A stretch of 64,000 bases of DNA from NCBI GenBank assembly GCA_002914845.1, contig JXTC01000083.1, forward strand, positions 203,297-267,296. The letters run 5' to 3'. The translations under genes and the position numbers were made by a program. The notes below the pieces were generated by a model. It saw only the letters and a program-made list of their open reading frames with translations, was not told where the DNA came from and searched no databases. This DNA is from Trema orientale (taxonomy: Eukaryota; Streptophyta; Magnoliopsida; Rosales; Cannabaceae). Every line of letters starts with the position of its first letter. The stretch's first letter is position 1. Positions 11,395-22,920 of this stretch are shown one piece after another.

Positions 11395-11960
11395 AGATCA
11401 ACACCTAGATTATCACTTTGATAATTTAGGTTACTATGAGACTAGGGGGTGAGCGGTACCCTAACTACTTTTGAGGGCTAAACTTAGTGAATGCTTAAGT
11501 AAACAGGTTAGATAGAGATATTAACTTAGGTTACTTAGGCATATTACCTCATTTGACACTCGAGAGAGGTAATGGGGTAAGGTTAGATCCCTTGATTAGT
11601 GAGTTGTATGGAATTAGGCTAATAATTACTTAATTTAACAAACTTATAAGTAATTAGGCGAAATTATATTTTTAGTACATTAGTGCATAGTAATTTCCAT
11701 ATATTTATTTATGCATTTCTTTTTATCTTTGTTTTTATTTATTTATTTTTAAATTTATTTAGTTTGGATACCTAGATAAAGTTAGGTTATGATAACTCCG
11801 GTTTTTAACAATAACTTAATACCCAGTCTTCGTGGGATTGACACTTCTTGCCACTATACTAACTAGTTCTTGTTTTTATTAAGATACGCTAGATTAGTTA
11901 ATAGGATGAATTATAAATTGTTAATTTGATATTGTGTTCTACAACAAACATCGTACTAAT
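11395..11960 (+). repeat. Unclassified dispersed repeat, copy 3 (partial, direct)
   Basis: About 560 bp align by eye to 15400-15970 in the same orientation. Shared landmarks include GGAGATCA.CA.CTAGAT, GATATTAACTTAGGTTA, ACTCGAGAGAGGTAATG, CATAGTA.T.TCCATAT and the terminal ACACCCA/ATACCCA block with GATTGACAC/GATCGACCC. The first part of the unit is missing. Confidence 0.7.
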
Positions 11961-12119
11961 GACTTCTTTAAAAGTATTTTCTATAATAATTTTTTTAATA
12001 TCAGTGATATGTAGTTATTATATAACTTTTTTAATATTAGTGATATGTAGTTATTATATTAATGACTATTGGTCACCGTACAAATGGTAATAGAAAAGTT
12101 ATAAATTTATGCTCATAAT

Positions 12120-12293
12120 TAGAGCTATAAAAGTGGACCTAGCAAAATAAGCTGGCCCTCAGGCATGGCCAAGGTGGGCCATAGGTATAAACCTAGTGAG
12201 CACTTTTTTTATCTTTTTTAAAATATTAGTTTCGGGACGGGATGGTCTAGCCCTCTTCTCCTCTGGGTCGGGTGACCCATTTTTCCATCACTA
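12120..12293. mobile_element. hAT-type MITE with perfect 8-bp target duplication
   Basis: A 174-bp segment flanked on both sides by CTCATAAT (12112-12119 and 12294-12301). It begins TAGAGCTATAAAAGTGG and ends TTTTTCCATCACTA, whose reverse complement is TAGTGATGGAAAAA, giving imperfect terminal inverted repeats starting TAG. An 8-bp duplication is the hAT signature. There is no coding capacity. The interior is rich in GGCC/GGGT, like many hAT MITEs. Confidence 0.75.
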
Positions 12294-12331
12294 CTCATAA
12301 TTATTGTTACTATATTATATCAATAAAATTA

Positions 12332-12709
12332 GAGGAAATTTGATTTTTTACGGTAATTTTTCAAAAAAATTGAAAAATTCCGGAATTTAAAATTATTCTG
12401 AAAAATCCCGGATTTAATTATAAAAATATCACTTTTAAAAATAATTAGAAAAATACCACTTTTTATTAATTGATGAGATACTTAAGGTAACTAGTCAAGT
12501 TACCTGAGGTAACTTTTCAAGTAACTGAATTGGTTACTCTAAGTAACCTAACTGGTTACCTCGAGTACCATTGAAAAATATCAATTTTTCTAATAATACT
12601 TTTAAAAAGTGATATTTTTCTAAATCAAACTGGGATTTTTCAAAAAAATCAGTCTATCCGGGATTTTTCAAATTTTGGTACTTTGGGCCTGGATTTTTGT
12701 AATAAGCCC
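12332..12709. mobile_element. Fold-back Mutator-like MITE with perfect 9-bp target duplication
   Basis: Flanked by ATAAAATTA on both sides (12323-12331 and 12710-12718). The two halves are long imperfect inverted repeats: the left half holds GAAAAATCCCGGATT and AAAAATATCACTTTTAAAA, the right half their reverse complements AATCCGGGATTTTTC-like and TTTTAAAAAGTGATATTTTT. The centre is built of repeated GGTAAC/GTTACC motifs. A 9-bp duplication and long inverted repeats fit a non-autonomous Mutator-like element. There is no coding capacity. Confidence 0.75.
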
Positions 12710-13029
12710 ATAAAATTATGACTATCCTTATAAGAGTCATTAAGTATCATTTTGGCCAAAATTACTAGTTAGGTCCATTTCCCTAGGTGAATTGATTTTT
12801 GTGATGTTCTTCGAAAACTATCAAACAAAAACAAAAATGAAAAATATTGATACACCAATTGAAAAATATTAGTGCATACGGAATAAGCCTCTAATTAAAA
12901 AATGTCATCTTCAAAAGCCATGAATTAAAATACGATATTCGTTAAAAAGTGAGATTTCATGTTATGGTGAGTTTATACTGTTGGATTTAAAATTTGGTAT
13001 TTTTAAAATCCTAATCTATTGATGCAATC

Positions 13030-13075
13030 CTAGTAATGACCCCTACCTCTCTCCCCCCTCCCCCCCTCCCCCTTT
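13030..13075. repeat. Pyrimidine-only tract
   Basis: A run of C/T (CCTCTCTCCCCCCTCCCC and similar) in otherwise AT-rich DNA. It is low complexity; no function is inferred. Confidence 0.8.
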
Positions 13076-13434
13076 CGTGTGCCAATTTATTTTTTTGTCT
13101 TCTCTCTGCATCATATTTCTTCACGATTTAGTTTTTTTTTCCTTTTTGTATTTGTATGTTTTTTTTCAGTCAAAAGTTTTCTTATTTTGAACTTCAGGAA
13201 GAGGGAGAAAAACAATATGTTGCTAATCGTACGCTCAACTATTTGTGTAATCTTAATCCGGACCAAGTGTTATCCATTAAGTGGAATAATAATAATAAGT
13301 TTCAGTCATATTCTTGTATGATGGACATCCAAGAGAGTGTTATGAAATATTTAGTGTCAAAAATAATGCAGTAGAAATTTCTACAATAAAGATTTATGAA
13401 AAATATTCAAAACAATATTTCATATTCTTGTTGA

Positions 13435-14227
13435 TAGAGATGTCAATGTGGATCGGACTTTATGAATCGGCCCATATCCTGAAAGAAAAGTACAGTACCG
13501 ACCTAACATGAACTATATTAATGCAGATTTGAGCCGACCCGGTACATATAGTAGAGACTGGGCTAAGCCTCAATAACGGACCCATTGGCCTGCCAAATAT
13601 TTCTGCAAGTCTACATTAAGCTCGCATTTAGCCATTTTATATATATATTTTAAATGTATTTCTTAATTAAAATTTTAAAAAATCTTAATTAAATATTTTT
13701 ATTTATATTTTTTAATGTTATTTATTTACTTGTTTTTATTTATTTTTAATTTATTCAAATTTTAAAAGAATATGAATATATTTTTTTTCTATTTTAATCT
13801 AACAAAAAACAAAGGAATAATATAATCTCTATTAAATAGTAATGCTCAATAAAATTCAAAAATATGATATCAATATAATTGAGTTGAAAAATTAAAAAAA
13901 ATATTATCGAATAAACTTCTATATCTGAAAGAATGGAAAAGTTATGTAAGATAAATTAGAGAAATGGAAAAGTTGTTTGAAATTTAAAATAATTTTATAT
14001 TGGTCCTTATAGACTCATATTCGACCTGCACAAGTATTGTCAACTTAGGCACGGCCCCATTTAGGCCCGCATGAAATGTAGGCTAGGTCTGTAGGCTATT
14101 CCAGGCTCCTTGATAGAAATAGGGTCCGGGTTGGGCTAGCCCACATACGCCGGGCCTAGTCCTGATACAAGCTCGTGTGGGCTTATTAAATGTGGACCAG
14201 ACTGCCTCGACTTACTTTACATCTCTA
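13435..14227. mobile_element. Non-autonomous hAT-like element (~0.79 kb)
   Basis: The left end TAGAGATGTCAATGTGG and the right end CTTACTTTACATCTCTA are inverted relative to each other (TAGAGATGT shared, one mismatch). Flanks CTTGTTGA (13427-13434) and TTTGTTCA (14228-14235) agree at 6 of 8 positions, consistent with a decayed 8-bp hAT duplication. The interior near both ends is rich in GGCC/GGGCC, as in many hAT relatives. There is no transposase frame. Confidence 0.6.
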
Positions 14228-14539
14228 TTTGTTCATTTATGCACAAATACCAGAAAAAATGGGCTTCAAATATTTGTTGATTCACAAGAATAATAAAAAG
14301 AAAGAAAACAAAAACTCTCTTAATTTCTTATTCACTAAATGACGTTAATGATGACTGCTAGGTATTACAATTTATAAGAACGAAACTTTGTAAGAAATTA
14401 ATAAAATATTAATTTTTTGTAAGGAAATAAGCCTAGATAGTAGTGTTTTGGGAGAAGATGACTTTTTAGAAGTACTTTAAAAAATAATTTTTCTAGGATT
14501 AGATTTTGACATTTTTAGAATCTTTTGATGAGAGAAATA

Positions 14540-15970
14540 AATAGGTTTCTAATGAGTGAATATTTCACTCATAAATCAAGTATCTTTCAGTTCAAATAAT
14601 TATAAGTTCTCCATTGTTTTTGTTAGTTTGATGTTATTTTTGTATTTTTGTGGTGGAAAAATAAGAAAACAAGATCCAATATAAATTGTTGGCACAAAAA
14701 AGGAGAATTTCTGAAGTGAACCACAGCCTCAAAACCAAAGGAGGTTGTGCGGCCACGCAACTGAGGATAAGGACCAGCCAAGCAGCCGAAAGAGTTGCAC
14801 GACTGCACCTACCCCCTCAATAGGAAGGAATATCAATGGCTCAGAGCACTCTTTTTTTACAATCCAACAGTTGAGACTCATCCATCTTTATGTGTGCTTG
14901 AATTTGACCTAGTTTGATGTTAAAAAGGGGTGGAGGCACACTTCCCAAGGGGTGGAGAATTTGGGAAGAAGAACACACCAAATTCCTAGAGAGAAAAGCT
15001 TGAAATTGGAGATCTCTTGAAGAATTCTTAGGAGAGATTCTTAAAGAATTGAAGTTCATCTCCACAAGAGTTTTTCTTTTCCTTTCTCTTACCCTAATCT
15101 CTCTTGAAATTTGTATTGATCACATTGTACAATCTTGTTTGGGATTTATGAATTTCTTGATGAGATTAGTTTTGGATTTTACTATGCTTGTTTATACTTG
15201 ATAGGTATGATTTGATTTATCTTTTTAATACTTTGTTTTGATTATTTTGTTTGTTATTAGTCTATTTTCTATTGTCAATTTATTTATGCTTCTCCTGGCT
15301 CTTTGCTTCTAATTTATTTAGCCAATAAATTAGTTGATCTTAGGTTGTGATTTTGATACTCGAGGGAGACTAATCTCATTATCCGGAATTGAGAAGTATA
15401 GCTTAGGTTGTGTGACACCTGAAGGAGATCAGCATCTAGATAATCACCTTGTTAGTTAAGGTTGTTTGGGCTATTGTGAGACCGGTAGGTGAACAATACC
15501 TTAACTTCTATTTGAGGGCTTAAACTTAATGAACACTTAATTAACCGAGTTATATAGGGATATTAACTTAGGTTAGTTAGGTATATTGTCTCATTTGATA
15601 CTCGAGAGAGGTAATGAATCTAGATTAGGTCCCTCGATTAGTGAGTTGAGCAGAATTAAGCTGGTAATTACTTAATTTTACGAACTTAGAAGTAATTAGA
15701 TGTAGTCAATTCCTAGTACATTCGTGCATAGTATTATCCATATTTTATTTACGCTTTATTCTTTTATTTGTTTATTTTTATTTTCATTTAGATTTTATTC
15801 CTAAATGAAGTTGAGTTGCAATAATTTTGGTAATTAGCGATAGTTTAACACCCAATCTCTGTAGATCGACCCTTCTTACCACTATACTAGCTAGTTTTGA
15901 TATTTATTAGGACATGCTAGATTAGTTAATAAGAGGAAAACTATATAAATTATAAATTTGATTTTGGGCT
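14540..15970 (+). repeat. Unclassified dispersed repeat, copy 2 (longest, direct)
   Basis: In order: a segment shared in reverse with 11080-11170; a GC-richer patch (GTTGTGCGGCCACGCAACTG near 14745); a leader-like segment near 14860-15100 with GGAGATCTCTTGAAGAATTC; then the ~560-bp terminal part shared with copy 3, ending with the AACACCCAATCTCTG block and GATCGACCC near 15850-15880. No protein-coding frame is recognised. Confidence 0.65.
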
Positions 15971-16454
15971 TTTAAATCAACGACTAAACGTTTCAACTAT
16001 CAGTTTTCAATGTTACTCTTATCATAAAAACCCACCCAAAAAATTTCCTTTAATTTTTTCAATTTCTTCCATCCTCTCTAGCTAAGCACAATCCAAGGCC
16101 ATTTATCACAACGAACATTATACAAAACTTCAAAACTTTATTCCGACAAAACCAATAAAATTAATTTTGTTGTTATTTTTGAAGAGAATTTGAGGTATTG
16201 TGATTGCAACTGACTGGATAATATTTCAAATAGGTCAAATAATGCACTTTTGTGGTTAAAGTGCTTTTTTTCCTCCAAAAATAATATTTGAAATAGTCAC
16301 AAGAATTAGTGACCAAGATTCAAATCAAAACATGCACTAGCATGGCAACCATGACCATGATTTGGTTACTAAATTAGTGACCATGGTCACTATTTTAGTG
16401 ATAGTTTTGCCTCAAAAAAAAAAAAATTAGTGATCGTTTCAAAACCTTATTTTT

Positions 16455-16682
16455 ATGTTTTTTTTTCCTCAGAAAAATAAACTCCCAAAATTTCTGGCTA
16501 AAAATGTTGTGGCCACATTAAAAGGAAAAAAAGAAAAAGAGTTCGTAGCAGAAGATGTGGTCTATGGAAGCTTAAATACTCAAAATTTCAAATTTTTGGG
16601 GGAAAATGTAGCAGCACTAAAAAAGAAAAGAAAAAAAATGGAAAATGTGGTCTATGGAAACTTAAATGCTCAAAAATCATAG
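16455..16682 (+). repeat. 75-codon frame made of an internal duplication
   Basis: Two imperfect copies of a ~105-bp unit lie here. Both contain a NV.A.LK-type run, a Lys-rich stretch and VVYG.LN.Q (VVYGSLNTQ at ~16560 and VVYGNLNAQ at ~16650). I recognise no protein family. A poly-Lys, AAG/AAA-rich composition and lack of neighbours make a true gene unlikely, but the repeat itself is clear. Confidence 0.5.
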
Positions 16683-16743
16683 ATTATAGACAATTTTCGG
16701 TCAGATTTGGATTTTGTTTTCCCTATCTAATGCATTCTCTCCC

Positions 16744-16869
16744 CCTCTCCTCTCTTTGTTTGTTGTCAGAAGTATAGTTGATCAAATTACGAGTTAGAGC
16801 AATAAACCTCTCCTCTCTTTGTTTGTTGTCAGAAGTATAGCTGATCAAATTACGAGTTAGAGCAATAAA
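16744..16869. repeat. 63-bp tandem duplication
   Basis: Copy one (16744-16806) and copy two (16807-16869) share CCTCTCCTCTCTTTG at the start and GAGTTAGAGCAATAAA at the end. They differ at one base (ATAGTTGATC against ATAGCTGATC). Confidence 0.95.
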
Positions 16870-19066
16870 AGTGATCCTAGAAATTTATTTTGAAAAAGAT
16901 TTCTAAAAAAAGTCATTATATCCCACAACACTGCTATCCAAATCCATTTCTCAGTAAAGTAACGATACGTTTTTCCAAAAAAAATTAAAAAAATAGATAT
17001 CGAGATGCAATGAACGTGAACCAATTTTGTATTTCCTATAAAAATTATTTTTTAATAATCTTTTACTAAAATAGCATATAAATGCATTTTCGAGGGCTGA
17101 ACAATGGAATTTGGCCGAAATTGAGCCATTACCGCATAAAATTGACTCAAAAATCAACAAAATCTTAGACTTCGATGAGAAATCTTTCACACTGTTATAT
17201 GAACTCCCAATCCTTATGCACTGTATTGCATTACGACGTCATATCCGCTTTTAGAAGGGTTATCTTTTAGTTCATCATCCTTTTTCATGAAAATTAAAAA
17301 AAAAATGGTGTGGAAAGGAAAGAAAACTACTCTCGTACTAATGTTCTCATTTTGATATTTCTTCTCTTTTCTTTCTTTTTAAGTTTGCTCTAAAATTAAT
17401 TAGATAATATCTGTATCATTTATAACACAAACACATATTTTCAAATATATATATATTAAATTCATCTTTCTAGTTTCTATTTTTCTAAAATGGAAAAAGT
17501 GTTTCATCTTTTTAATAGAAACGAAAGGAGACGATGTTTTTTTATTGTCATATGGAACATCCCCCATTAATACTTTCAAGGATATTTACACCCAATGGTC
17601 TACTAAGTATCTCATAACCAAAAAAGGACTCATCATTAATGTTATAAGCAGGGGCAGAGTCAGGATTATGATTTGGTGGGGGCTAAAATTATTGTCATAT
17701 CTCTAATTATAAAAACTAACATTATTATCACGTCACAGATCTAATATTACTTAGATATCATATTATTTAACAAACTTTATATATTATTCTCCAACAAATC
17801 TCAAATTACTTCTATTACTGCCACCACTGTCATTCTCGATCTTGACAAAGCTTTTGTTCATTTGAGGTCGAAATATTTTGATCATCGATCTCGACCATTT
17901 CGACCAGCAGTCGAAATTTCAAAAAAAAATTATTGCAATCAAATATGATTGATCATATTCTACGGCCGCGCTTTCTTCACTTTGCCTTATTCGTTATTAT
18001 GAAAAATTTTCAACTAGAATCGAGTTGAGAATAATCTTGGAATTCCAATTTTTCTATTAAATGTAAGTTTTAGTTTTATAAATTATTCAAAAAAAAAATT
18101 AGCTTTATAAATGATTTATTTTGTCAATTTTTTCGTATCACATGCTTCATAAAAAGAGTTTTAATGCAAGTTTATCCAAGGTTCCTACCTAATAATTTGA
18201 CCGCATATATTAGACCAAAATTAGCCACACAACCATTATCGAGACAACAATCTTTTAAACGAATGTTTTTGTTTTATTGATTCTAATATCAATTAATTTT
18301 AAATAATAGTACGGCTATCTAGTCATATTTTCGAAAACATAAAGGTAAAAATTACTGAATCGTGATATGTCAATGATTTATGATTTTATAATGAGTAAAT
18401 ATAAGGATTAGTATACCAATGAATAACATGGATAAAACAGACTTATTTATGTATTAATGACAGGTAAATCGAGCAATTTTTCACATGCTTTAATTTCCAT
18501 GCTACAGACTCAACGGCCAAGACATTGACTTGTATTGTTTGGCCTTCGGAACTAGAACAAGAGCCCGTAGTTGAATTACAAGACTAATCGGTATCCTACA
18601 GCTGATGAACCCTTTCCAATGTAACGGAGGCAAAGAGAAGAACCCGTGGATCGAGCGTCCACCTCGCTAGGATTCAGGCTCCAAATCCATTTAAGCCACA
18701 TGACACATGAGTCTTAACATATTGGCTTGGTCAGGTTTCAGTCCCCAACGAAAAAGCCACCAGAAAGTCACAGAAAAGGAACAAGTGGCTTTGCCCACTC
18801 AATGGCGGCGTCGCATAACAGAAAGTTTGGATAGTAATTTGTATTCTATTAATCAACAATAGTACTAATGACTAGCCAGGAGGCATCACAAAACAAGATC
18901 ATGTAATAATTCAATTCAATGAAATTCCAAGTACTTTTTCTTCAAATATATGGCACAAACTCAGTTCCAACATATAATAATGGAGAAATCATGATATCAA
19001 ATATATGGTACAAAACAGGGCTTTACCAAATGGAGAAATCATGATCATCAGCTCTAAGCTTGAAGC
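16870..19066. other. Gene-free AT-rich interval
   Basis: No gene is supported. A short stretch at 17645-17690 (GGGGCAGAGTCAGGATTATG) resembles a phrase common at ends of plant mobile elements, but no partner end was found. The GC-richer part at 18540-18800 could not be assigned. Confidence 0.5.
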
Positions 19067-19425
19067 TCAATTCCAATGTTCCCAAATAGTGACAAGGCCT
19101 TTCCCAGACTTGCGCACCAAAGTGATCACCACACTCTCATCATCATCATCAGCTCCCACGTCCTCAAACAGATCACTCGGCTCACCGCTCCGTCAAGCTT
19201 TCTCGGATAATCAGCTGTCTAATTAGCCACCGACGGCGATGCGGCACCGCAGAGAGATCCCGCGCCTATCAGGAGCAAATCTCTCCGATCGAGAGTGAGC
19301 TTGTTACGATCATCGTCGGCGGTGGCTTTTGGTACGAAACTCGCCATGAGTTTTGAGTGTGGAGGAAAAATTGACGGAATTGGAAATTTTGTCCTTGTTT
19401 GAGAAAAAGAAAAAAAGGTAGACAA
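19067..19425 (-). pseudogene. Polyphenol oxidase pseudogene retaining only the two ends
   Basis: Read on the minus strand from 19425, a 68-codon frame ends in a stop at 19219. It contains ATADDDRNKLTLDRRDLLL followed by IGAGSLCGAA, which matches the thylakoid-transfer end of plant polyphenol oxidase transit peptides (twin-Arg, hydrophobic run, Ala-rich cleavage area). Immediately past the stop comes YPRKLDGAVSRVI, like the linker before the C-terminal KFDV domain. After a frame change comes EDVGADDDDESVVITLV then GKGLVTIW, like the extreme C-terminus of polyphenol oxidase, ending in a stop at 19067. The whole catalytic part (both copper sites, roughly 400-500 residues) is missing. It cannot be an enzyme. 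The assignment rests on family motifs recognised by eye at both ends in the right order. Confidence 0.75.
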
Positions 19426-19614
19426 ATGGAGCCAACCTTTCAGAAATGAATGAAAAATAAAGTGCCTTCATAAATTCGCAGTAAACATGCTGGCATGCTG
19501 CCACACAAAAGTCATAAGTGTTTCGAGAGAAAAAGAAGTTAGAGCAACAAATATAGGACATCTACCATATAAGACTATTAAAAAAAAAAAAAAAAATAGC
19601 AGTCTTTTATTCTT

Positions 19615-22040
19615 GGGCTAATATCATTTTTAAACCCTATATTTTTCTTGTTTATTTAATTTATACATTATATTTTAGCAATTATCAATATTATTTATTC
19701 AATTTATATATCGTGTTTTAGCTATCATCAATATCGTCCTTCTAATTTGAAGCTTGTTATAAGTTTATATCTTCTTTGGGTCAAATAATTGATTTTGACC
19801 ATTAAATTTCCTATTATACCCTTTTATAGATTTGAACATGTGTATTTAAAAAATAACTCAATCTTTAAACTAAATTAAAACTAATAACGAAAATTACGTA
19901 TTATTAAAAATTCTAATGAAATTTGAAAAAAATAAAAACAAAAAACAAAGAAATTTTTGACATTTTTGCCTCTCTCCCTCTCACTATCAAAGAAAAAAAA
20001 TCAGTTTCGATGGAAATATCAGTACTCTAAAATTAAGGAAATATCGAGCAAAATATCGATATCGGTAGAAATTTCAAAAATAAAAAATCAAAATTTTATA
20101 TAAAACATAAAAAAAAATTAAGAGCAAGCTTAGTATAATTTAAAACTGTAACAATTACTATATTACTTGGAAATGCATGAATATATTACATACATAGATT
20201 GTGAAAATATGAGTAAAATAAAAGAAATAAATACAAGTAGTAGAGTTAAAGTATGAAAAAACAAGTTATATACCATACAATTTATGTAAAGTTCAAAAAA
20301 ATACTTGTAATTAAAAAATACGTTTGAAATATAAATATAGATTGTGTTTAAAATATTTAAAAGGTTGTGAAATTGTTATACTTATAAAAATAATCCAACA
20401 AAAAGAAAAAATTTATTAACTTCTGGTTTATCTTCAAGTTATGAAATTTCCAAAATTTTCACGAAATTTCTTGAAATTCTTGAAAAATTACACTATGAGT
20501 TTCCGAAATTGATATTTTTACCAAGACTTCTCTGATATTTCCCAAAATTTCCTCGAAATGTTTTCAAAATTTTTTTTACCCCAAAAGATATTTCGGTATC
20601 CCTAATTTTCCGAAATTTTCGCCAAAATTTTGGTAAATTTCAGCGAAATTTTTGTCCTTGCTTTCTCTCCCTCTCCCTCAACTTATTTCCTCTTCTCTCT
20701 TCATCTTCAACCCAATTTCTCAGACCCATCAGGTCTTTGAAGAAGATATCTCTTAGGGTTTATGGATTTGTGGTATAGGATATTGTTATATGTCAATTTT
20801 GCATCTGCTCGAAAAGTACACAAGCTGGTTTGGAGCTCGTCTCATGTGAGGTGCTTGACCTGTTCGAGGTGTTCTAGAAGTTCAAGCTATTCGAGAAGAT
20901 ACAATAGCTTATTTGAAGCTAGTCGAGATCGAGGAGATTATGTGTGATCGATTAACGAGTAGATCTTATTATGAGATTTTCTCATATAGAATTCGGATCA
21001 GTTTTGATAAATTAGAGATAAACCTATTTAAATTAAGATATTTCTAGATTTTAGGATATTAATACGAATTAAATTCGTATTATTTGTTACCTTATCTGTA
21101 AAGAAAAATTCTAATCTCCACAGCCTATAAATACAAGACTTATGAACAGAGAAAGGGAGTCGAATTCTTTTGGATCAGAAATTATAGAAAAATAAGAGTG
21201 ACTAAGTAGACATAGACTCTTTATTCGAAAGGTTGAAGTACTATAAAATTATATATCTTTAGTTATTTTATTCACTCTTTTTAGCACTTTGATTAATCCT
21301 ATTATTATACTAGTTTTTGGTATCATTATTCCAAAATATGAAATCAAATATAGAAAATTTAAACAAAAAAATGGAGAAGATTAATCAGAAGCTAACACAT
21401 CGTATCCAAAAACATTGACAAAATCAAAACTAATAACCCAAAAACTAAAAGCATCGAAAAAATTATCTATTTGATTATATTATTATATATAAATTCAAGC
21501 TAAACTATAGCCTTGAAAGTAGTAGACAGCCACTGACTTCCAAGAAAAAAACAATCAATAATAACTTAAACCCAGATACATTCCAAAAAAAAAAAAAAAA
21601 AAAAAAACAGCAACAATATCAACAGTACACCAAACCCCAAAATCCACGATTTTTTTACCAACAATAGAATTATATATATTTTGAAGCTTATCCACACTCA
21701 GAACAACACATTCGAATGCATCACAAACCACAACAATCTTGAAATCAATTAATTGAACCATTATAAACGAAATTGAGGGATGAAGAATAGATTTTATTTT
21801 TTATTTTTGTTAATTCGAATTTTGTTATGATTTTTACTAATATGTTATTTTAGTTACGAGTAATTTATTATTAATTTTAATTTAGTTTAAAATTAAATAT
21901 ATATGTTTAGATATTGAAAAGGGTATATTGGTAAACTTAACTACTAGTCAAAATCACTAGTTGATCAGAAAAAAAAAATGAATTTCTAACAAATTTTAAA
22001 CTTGAAGACCACACAAAGTTTAAATTGATGATATTAACCC
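19615..22040. mobile_element. Non-autonomous Mutator-like element with ~250-bp terminal inverted repeats
   Basis: The left end GGGCTAATATCATTTTTAAA and the reverse complement of the right end, GGGTTAATATCATCAATTTA, match. Further in, both arms carry GATTTTGAC, then ATACCCTTTT, then TTTAAACTAAATTAAAA in the same order. Flanks TTTATTCTT (19606-19614) and TTGATTCCT (22041-22049) agree at 7 of 9. The 2.4-kb interior has an AT-rich part full of GAAATTTC/GAAATATC motifs (20000-20650) and a part that looks LTR-like (20730-21250, with CCTATAAATACAAG). No transposase is seen. Confidence 0.6.
21582..21606. repeat. Poly-A run
   Basis: A run of about two dozen A in the interior of the element 19615-22040. 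Confidence 0.9.
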
Positions 22041-22784
22041 TTGATTCCTTTACTAGTTAGATATGACATGACATGGTTAGAACGAAGGGTATTAAATAGT
22101 TAAATATTCAAGTATTTGCAAATAATTTGATTGTGTTATTTTATCACCAAAAAAAAAAAAAAATTAATTGTCTTATAAGAGAAGAAATTACCATTTTAGA
22201 ACCTAAAACTTTCTCCATATTAACAAAAAAAAAATCCATATCTTTAAGGGAAAATCTCTTAGTAAAATTGTCTTATAAGATAAGATTTTTATCTTAATTT
22301 GATTGTTACTAATTACATATTTTAGACAATGATAGCTCAATTATTATTTTTTTTCCGAGACCTGCAAAAAACACACAAAAACAAAAAAACAAAACTTTTA
22401 CAATGCCATATTCTCATAGAAAAATGGATTTACGTAAACAAATTAGTAAGTTCACCCTCCGTTCACAAAATAAACATAGATAAATCATGTCAAATTTCAT
22501 CATAAACACATAATTAAGGGCTGTATAGGTATCTGTCTAATTTTTGGCCCAAAAATTGGAATATGACCAAAGCCTAATCTTTATAGTTGAATGTCCAGCA
22601 AAAGACCCGTTAGAATATTTATGCCCAAAATGGCCCTCAAACACATTCAGAAGCCCAAAATAAGACCTGCTTGACGAACTCATCCGAAGTCCCGGGTACA
22701 ATTCCAGGTGAAGCGCTCTCTCCACCTCCTTTGATTCTATCATCGTCGTCCTCATCAGCCGTTCCACCACCACTGCCGTCCAAT

Positions 22785-22920
22785 TTGCTCGAAGCTGGTC
22801 TCTATAATCATGGTGACGATAGGGATGTCTCAGAACAAGTGCATCATCAAGCCTTTGGTGGCTGCTCTGGCTGTCCATCAGATTTTTAAAGGTATGGGTG
22901 TTGGCGGCTGCATTGCTCAG
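22785..22920 (+). pseudogene. ZIP-family metal transporter exon fragment
   Basis: From 22810 the plus strand reads [19 protein letters not shown] then [17 protein letters not shown], which matches the transmembrane IV-V signature of plant ZIP zinc/iron transporters (histidine of the HQ.FEGM.LGGCI motif, though E is replaced by K). Just before it, in another frame, LLEAGL resembles the start of that helix pair, so there is a frameshift with a stop between. The fragment ends CAG|GTACAT, a good splice donor. No further ZIP exons follow within several kb. The Glu-to-Lys change at a metal-pathway position and the frameshift argue against function. Confidence 0.7.

Noticed and set aside
20000..20660. 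Possible separate element built on GAAATTTC/GATATTTC words
   Set aside because: I could not find inverted ends or target duplications for it apart from the larger element that contains it.
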